DNA of 64,000 nt from positions 16,473-80,472 of the forward strand of contig NZ_VTUY01000014.1 of the NCBI RefSeq assembly GCF_008364765.1. The letters are read 5' to 3'. How positions within the stretch are numbered: the stretch's first letter is position 1; every line of letters starts with the position of its first letter. The translations under genes and the position numbers were made by a program. This DNA is from Bacillus sp. CH30_1T (GTDB taxonomy: Bacteria; Bacillota; Bacilli; Bacillales; Bacillaceae_B). The notes under the pieces are model-generated. The model was not told the origin of the DNA and did no database searches. It was given only the letters and a program-made list of their open reading frames with translations. Shown piece by piece: positions 62,178 through 64,000 of the stretch.

Positions 62178-62607
62178 CAAAGGATATACATTAATCGAGG
62201 CTCTGTTAAGCTTTACAGTATTTTGCATGATTTCACTATGCATCCCTCTCATTATGAACGGTTTCTCTACGATTAAAAATGATATGGTTCCACCACATTA
62301 TTATGAATGGAATCTATTCAATGAAAGTTTGAGAAATGAACTATGGAGAGGGGAAAGTGTAGTGATCACGCCTGATAAGATCTCTTTTCTGGTGAGTGGT
62401 GAATCCATTTCGTATGAAAAGTATAATCAATCCATTCGAAGGAGGGTAAATAATCAAGGGCATGAAGTCGTTTTACAGTCAGTGGATTCATTTAGCTTTG
62501 CATCCATTAGCCAGGGAGTGCATATGGATTTGGAGTTTGTGGGTGGAGAAAAAGTGGAGGGGGAATTCTTTTACTTTTCAACCGAACAAGGAGAAGGAAT
62601 ACCTTAA
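62149..62607 (+). CDS. comGF: Minor pseudopilin ComGF
   Basis: 152 aa from ATG 62149 (AAGAGGTGCGG upstream). Motif NNKGYTLIEALLSFTVFCM, then a soluble domain with GESISYEKYNQSIRRRVNNQ. Overlaps comGE by 29 bases. Confidence 0.87.
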   Translation: MKSVFQRLNNKGYTLIEALLSFTVFCMISLCIPLIMNGFSTIKNDMVPPHYYEWNLFNESLRNELWRGESVVITPDKISFLVSGESISYEKYNQSIRRRVNNQGHEVVLQSVDSFSFASISQGVHMDLEFVGGEKVEGEFFYFSTEQGEGIP

Positions 62608-62956
62608 CAATAAGGGGTTTATATTGCCATATACTTTAGTGCTTCTGATGATTGTTTTATCTATAGGGTTTGCTGCAAAGGATCTTTTTATTAGTAAATA
62701 TCTATACTTAACAAATATGAAATACATTTATGAAAGAAACGTGAGTGTATCTCATGCGATCCTGTTGGAGATGGAGAGTGGGGTGCTCGCCTCCAAACAA
62801 TGGAAAGGGAATTATGGTGAAATCGTTACCCGAAGCGATATGGACAACCCGGATGAAATACGTTTGGAAGTGACATTCAAACGGGATGAGAAGCTTTTTC
62901 TTCCAACGACGGTTGTGTATAATAGGGAAACAAAACACATTATAAGTTGGGAGTAG
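62543..62956 (+). CDS. comGG: Minor pseudopilin ComGG
   Basis: 137 aa from GTG 62543; this is the only in-frame canonical start with a plausible site (TTGGAG). It overlaps comGF and gives an unusually long leader before NNKGFILPYTLVLLM. AAGGAGAAGG lies closer to the motif (62587-62596) but no standard start codon follows it. The start is therefore uncertain; the body matches ComGG in layout and position. Confidence 0.75.
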   Translation: MEKKWRGNSFTFQPNKEKEYLNNKGFILPYTLVLLMIVLSIGFAAKDLFISKYLYLTNMKYIYERNVSVSHAILLEMESGVLASKQWKGNYGEIVTRSDMDNPDEIRLEVTFKRDEKLFLPTTVVYNRETKHIISWE

Positions 62957-62959
62957 AAT

Positions 62960-63469
62960 ATGAAACCGATTTTCTTTATTGGATTTATGGGGGTAGGAAA
63001 AACGACGATTGGGAAACATCTAGGGGAACTACTGAATCTCCCGGTCATTGATATGGACAGTTACATTGAGAACAAAGAGAAAAAGTCTATTAAAGAGATC
63101 TTTAATCAGCAGGGAGAACAACATTTCAGGGATCTGGAAAACAAAGTCCTCCTTGAGTTAGCCAACAAGCAAGCGATTATCACTACGGGTGGAGGAGTGA
63201 TTGAAAGGGAAGAGAACCGGGAAATCTTACGACAACAGGACTTAGTATTCCACCTGACTTGTCCTTTTGCTTCATTATGGTCCCGTTTAGACGGCGATGA
63301 AAATCGTCCACTCGTACAAAATAACTCCAAGGAACGGTTATCGGGTTTATTCAACCTTCGCTTCCCACTGTATGAGAGTGGAAGCTCCATAACGATTCAT
63401 ACAGACAATAAAACCATAGAAGAGGTTATTGAAGAAATACTGCCTCATCTAGATGGGCAAGCTGAATAA
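62960..63469 (+). CDS. aroK: Shikimate kinase
   Basis: 169 aa. P-loop GFMGVGKTTIG, shikimate-binding DMDSYIE, GGGVI and lid region NRPLV. Phosphorylates shikimate in the chorismate pathway. It lies three bases after comGG, as in B. subtilis. Confidence 0.94.
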   Translation: MKPIFFIGFMGVGKTTIGKHLGELLNLPVIDMDSYIENKEKKSIKEIFNQQGEQHFRDLENKVLLELANKQAIITTGGGVIEREENREILRQQDLVFHLTCPFASLWSRLDGDENRPLVQNNSKERLSGLFNLRFPLYESGSSITIHTDNKTIEEVIEEILPHLDGQAE

Positions 63470-63516
63470 ATTACTTATAGCCGGGCATACTGATAAAAGC
63501 AGGAGGTGGTGCTTTT

Positions 63517-63696
63517 ATGTCAGTGAATGATTATGTTAAATTCATAACACAAACATTTGTCCAACATTATGAAAAATCACCTCATGAACGTAAAAGTATA
63601 AAGAAGCAACGGAAAAATGAGCGAGAACCATTTCTATTTCGCTGGTTCGGGATCATCCCATATGCTTTCCTGATCATGTTTAAGAAAAATAAATAA
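63517..63696 (+). CDS. yqzE: YqzE-like small protein
   Basis: 59 aa, NDYVKFITQTFVQHYEKSPH, REPFLFRWFGIIPYAFLIMF. GCAGGAGGTGGTGC precedes the ATG. YqzE follows the comG operon in Bacillus and its gene is ComK-controlled in B. subtilis. Confidence 0.85.
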   Translation: MSVNDYVKFITQTFVQHYEKSPHERKSIKKQRKNEREPFLFRWFGIIPYAFLIMFKKNK

Positions 63697-63703
63697 AAAA
63701 AGG

Positions 63704-63721
63704 CTGCCTTATGGGCAGTCG
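63704..63721 (+). terminator. Hairpin after yqzE
   Basis: GCTGCC / GGCAGT short stem right after the gene, without a clear T run. Confidence 0.35.
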
Positions 63722-63733
63722 CAGACCGTAGAC

Positions 63734-63775
63734 AAACCCCACCTTTGCATTTAAGCGAAGATGGGGTTTTCTGTT
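63734..63775. terminator. Hairpin at the edge of the insertion sequence
   Basis: AAACCCCA / TGGGGTTT stem with TTTTCTG; located between yqzE and the transposase 3' end, probably within or beside the IS terminus. Confidence 0.45.
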
Positions 63776-63798
63776 ATTTTAAAAGATTTTTCTTTTTT

Positions 63799-64000
63799 TT
63801 AGGCTGGACATGGTCCTCGCCATGTCCAGTTTGCCAATTTCTTAAGATTCATGGCAGCAAACGTAAGCATCGCCTGCATTGAAACTTTTTTAAGACCCCT
63901 TAAGGTCGTCCAACGCATGCCATGCTTTTCTTTTGCGTCCGCAAAGACTCGTTCGATCGTTTCTTTGCGTTTCGCATATAGAGTTTTATTAAGTTCTGTA
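63799..64000 (-). CDS. IS1182-family transposase, C-terminal part (runs off the window)
   Basis: 67 codons visible, ending in LKKLANWTWRGPCPA. YAKRKETIERVFADAKEKHG and MRWTTLRGLKKVSMQAMLTF are the family end with the catalytic Glu region (ERVFADAKE). The 5' part lies beyond 64000. Confidence 0.85.
   Translation of the reverse strand, partial: TELNKTLYAKRKETIERVFADAKEKHGMRWTTLRGLKKVSMQAMLTFAAMNLKKLANWTWRGPCPA

Overview
The window is a chromosomal segment of a spore-forming, Bacillus-like Firmicute. Evidence: conserved yqg-comG gene order (gluP, yqgQ, glcK, yqgS, yqgT, yqgU, yqgV, yqgW, yqgX, yqgY, mgsR, comGA-GG, aroK, yqzE), strong AGGAGG ribosome binding sites, ECF-sigma promoters, a SpoVAF-type spore protein and low GC. 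I cannot name the species.

Layout. (1) 1-15,723: host genes. They include a rhomboid protease, a glucokinase operon, a lipoteichoic acid synthase-like enzyme, a peptidoglycan peptidase, an HxlR regulator, MgsR, tRNA-Gln and the first two thirds of comGA. Dispersed structured repeats lie at 16-134, 9084-9244 and 13859-14008. (2) About 15,724-59,622: a 43.9-kb prophage inserted in comGA. It splits the gene at codons for Gly-His; a 5-base core (GGTCA) is shared by both ends. Joining the halves restores an in-frame 356-codon comGA. (3) 59,623-63,796: the rest of comGA, comGB-GG, aroK and yqzE. (4) 63,799-64,000: the 3' end of an IS1182-type transposase on the minus strand.

Prophage order: large serine integrase and ImmA-type protease (minus); an accessory block (chemoreceptor, small regulators, membrane protein, PD-(D/E)XK-like nuclease, an unknown two-gene operon, secreted nuclease lipoprotein, CheX-like phosphatase); CI/Cro switch with TTACC-N5-GGTAA operators; YqaI/YqaJ/RecT, AbrB, DnaD-type replication protein, RusA; three minus-strand small genes; XtrA-like, RelA/SpoT enzyme, sigma-like late regulator, DNA methyltransferase; SPP1/PBSX-like packaging, head and tail genes; holin and M23 endolysin; a second accessory block next to the right end.

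The most notable content is a set of prophage genes aimed at host behaviour. A minus-strand c-di-GMP-I (GEMM-I) riboswitch (56,532-56,618) lies directly upstream of a 43-aa SinI-like anti-repressor gene (56,371-56,502) absent from a simple ORF scan. The same prophage carries a chemoreceptor and a CheX-like CheY-P phosphatase preceded by a sigma-D-like promoter, and it interrupts the competence ATPase gene. I infer that the element may couple lysogeny to biofilm, motility and competence control. A subtilase / secreted protein / small membrane protein cassette and an unrecognised two-gene operon are further candidates for undescribed systems.

SOS-like boxes precede immA, a decayed immA-like fragment and the methyltransferase. 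This suggests induction through SOS-driven ImmA cleavage of the repressor.
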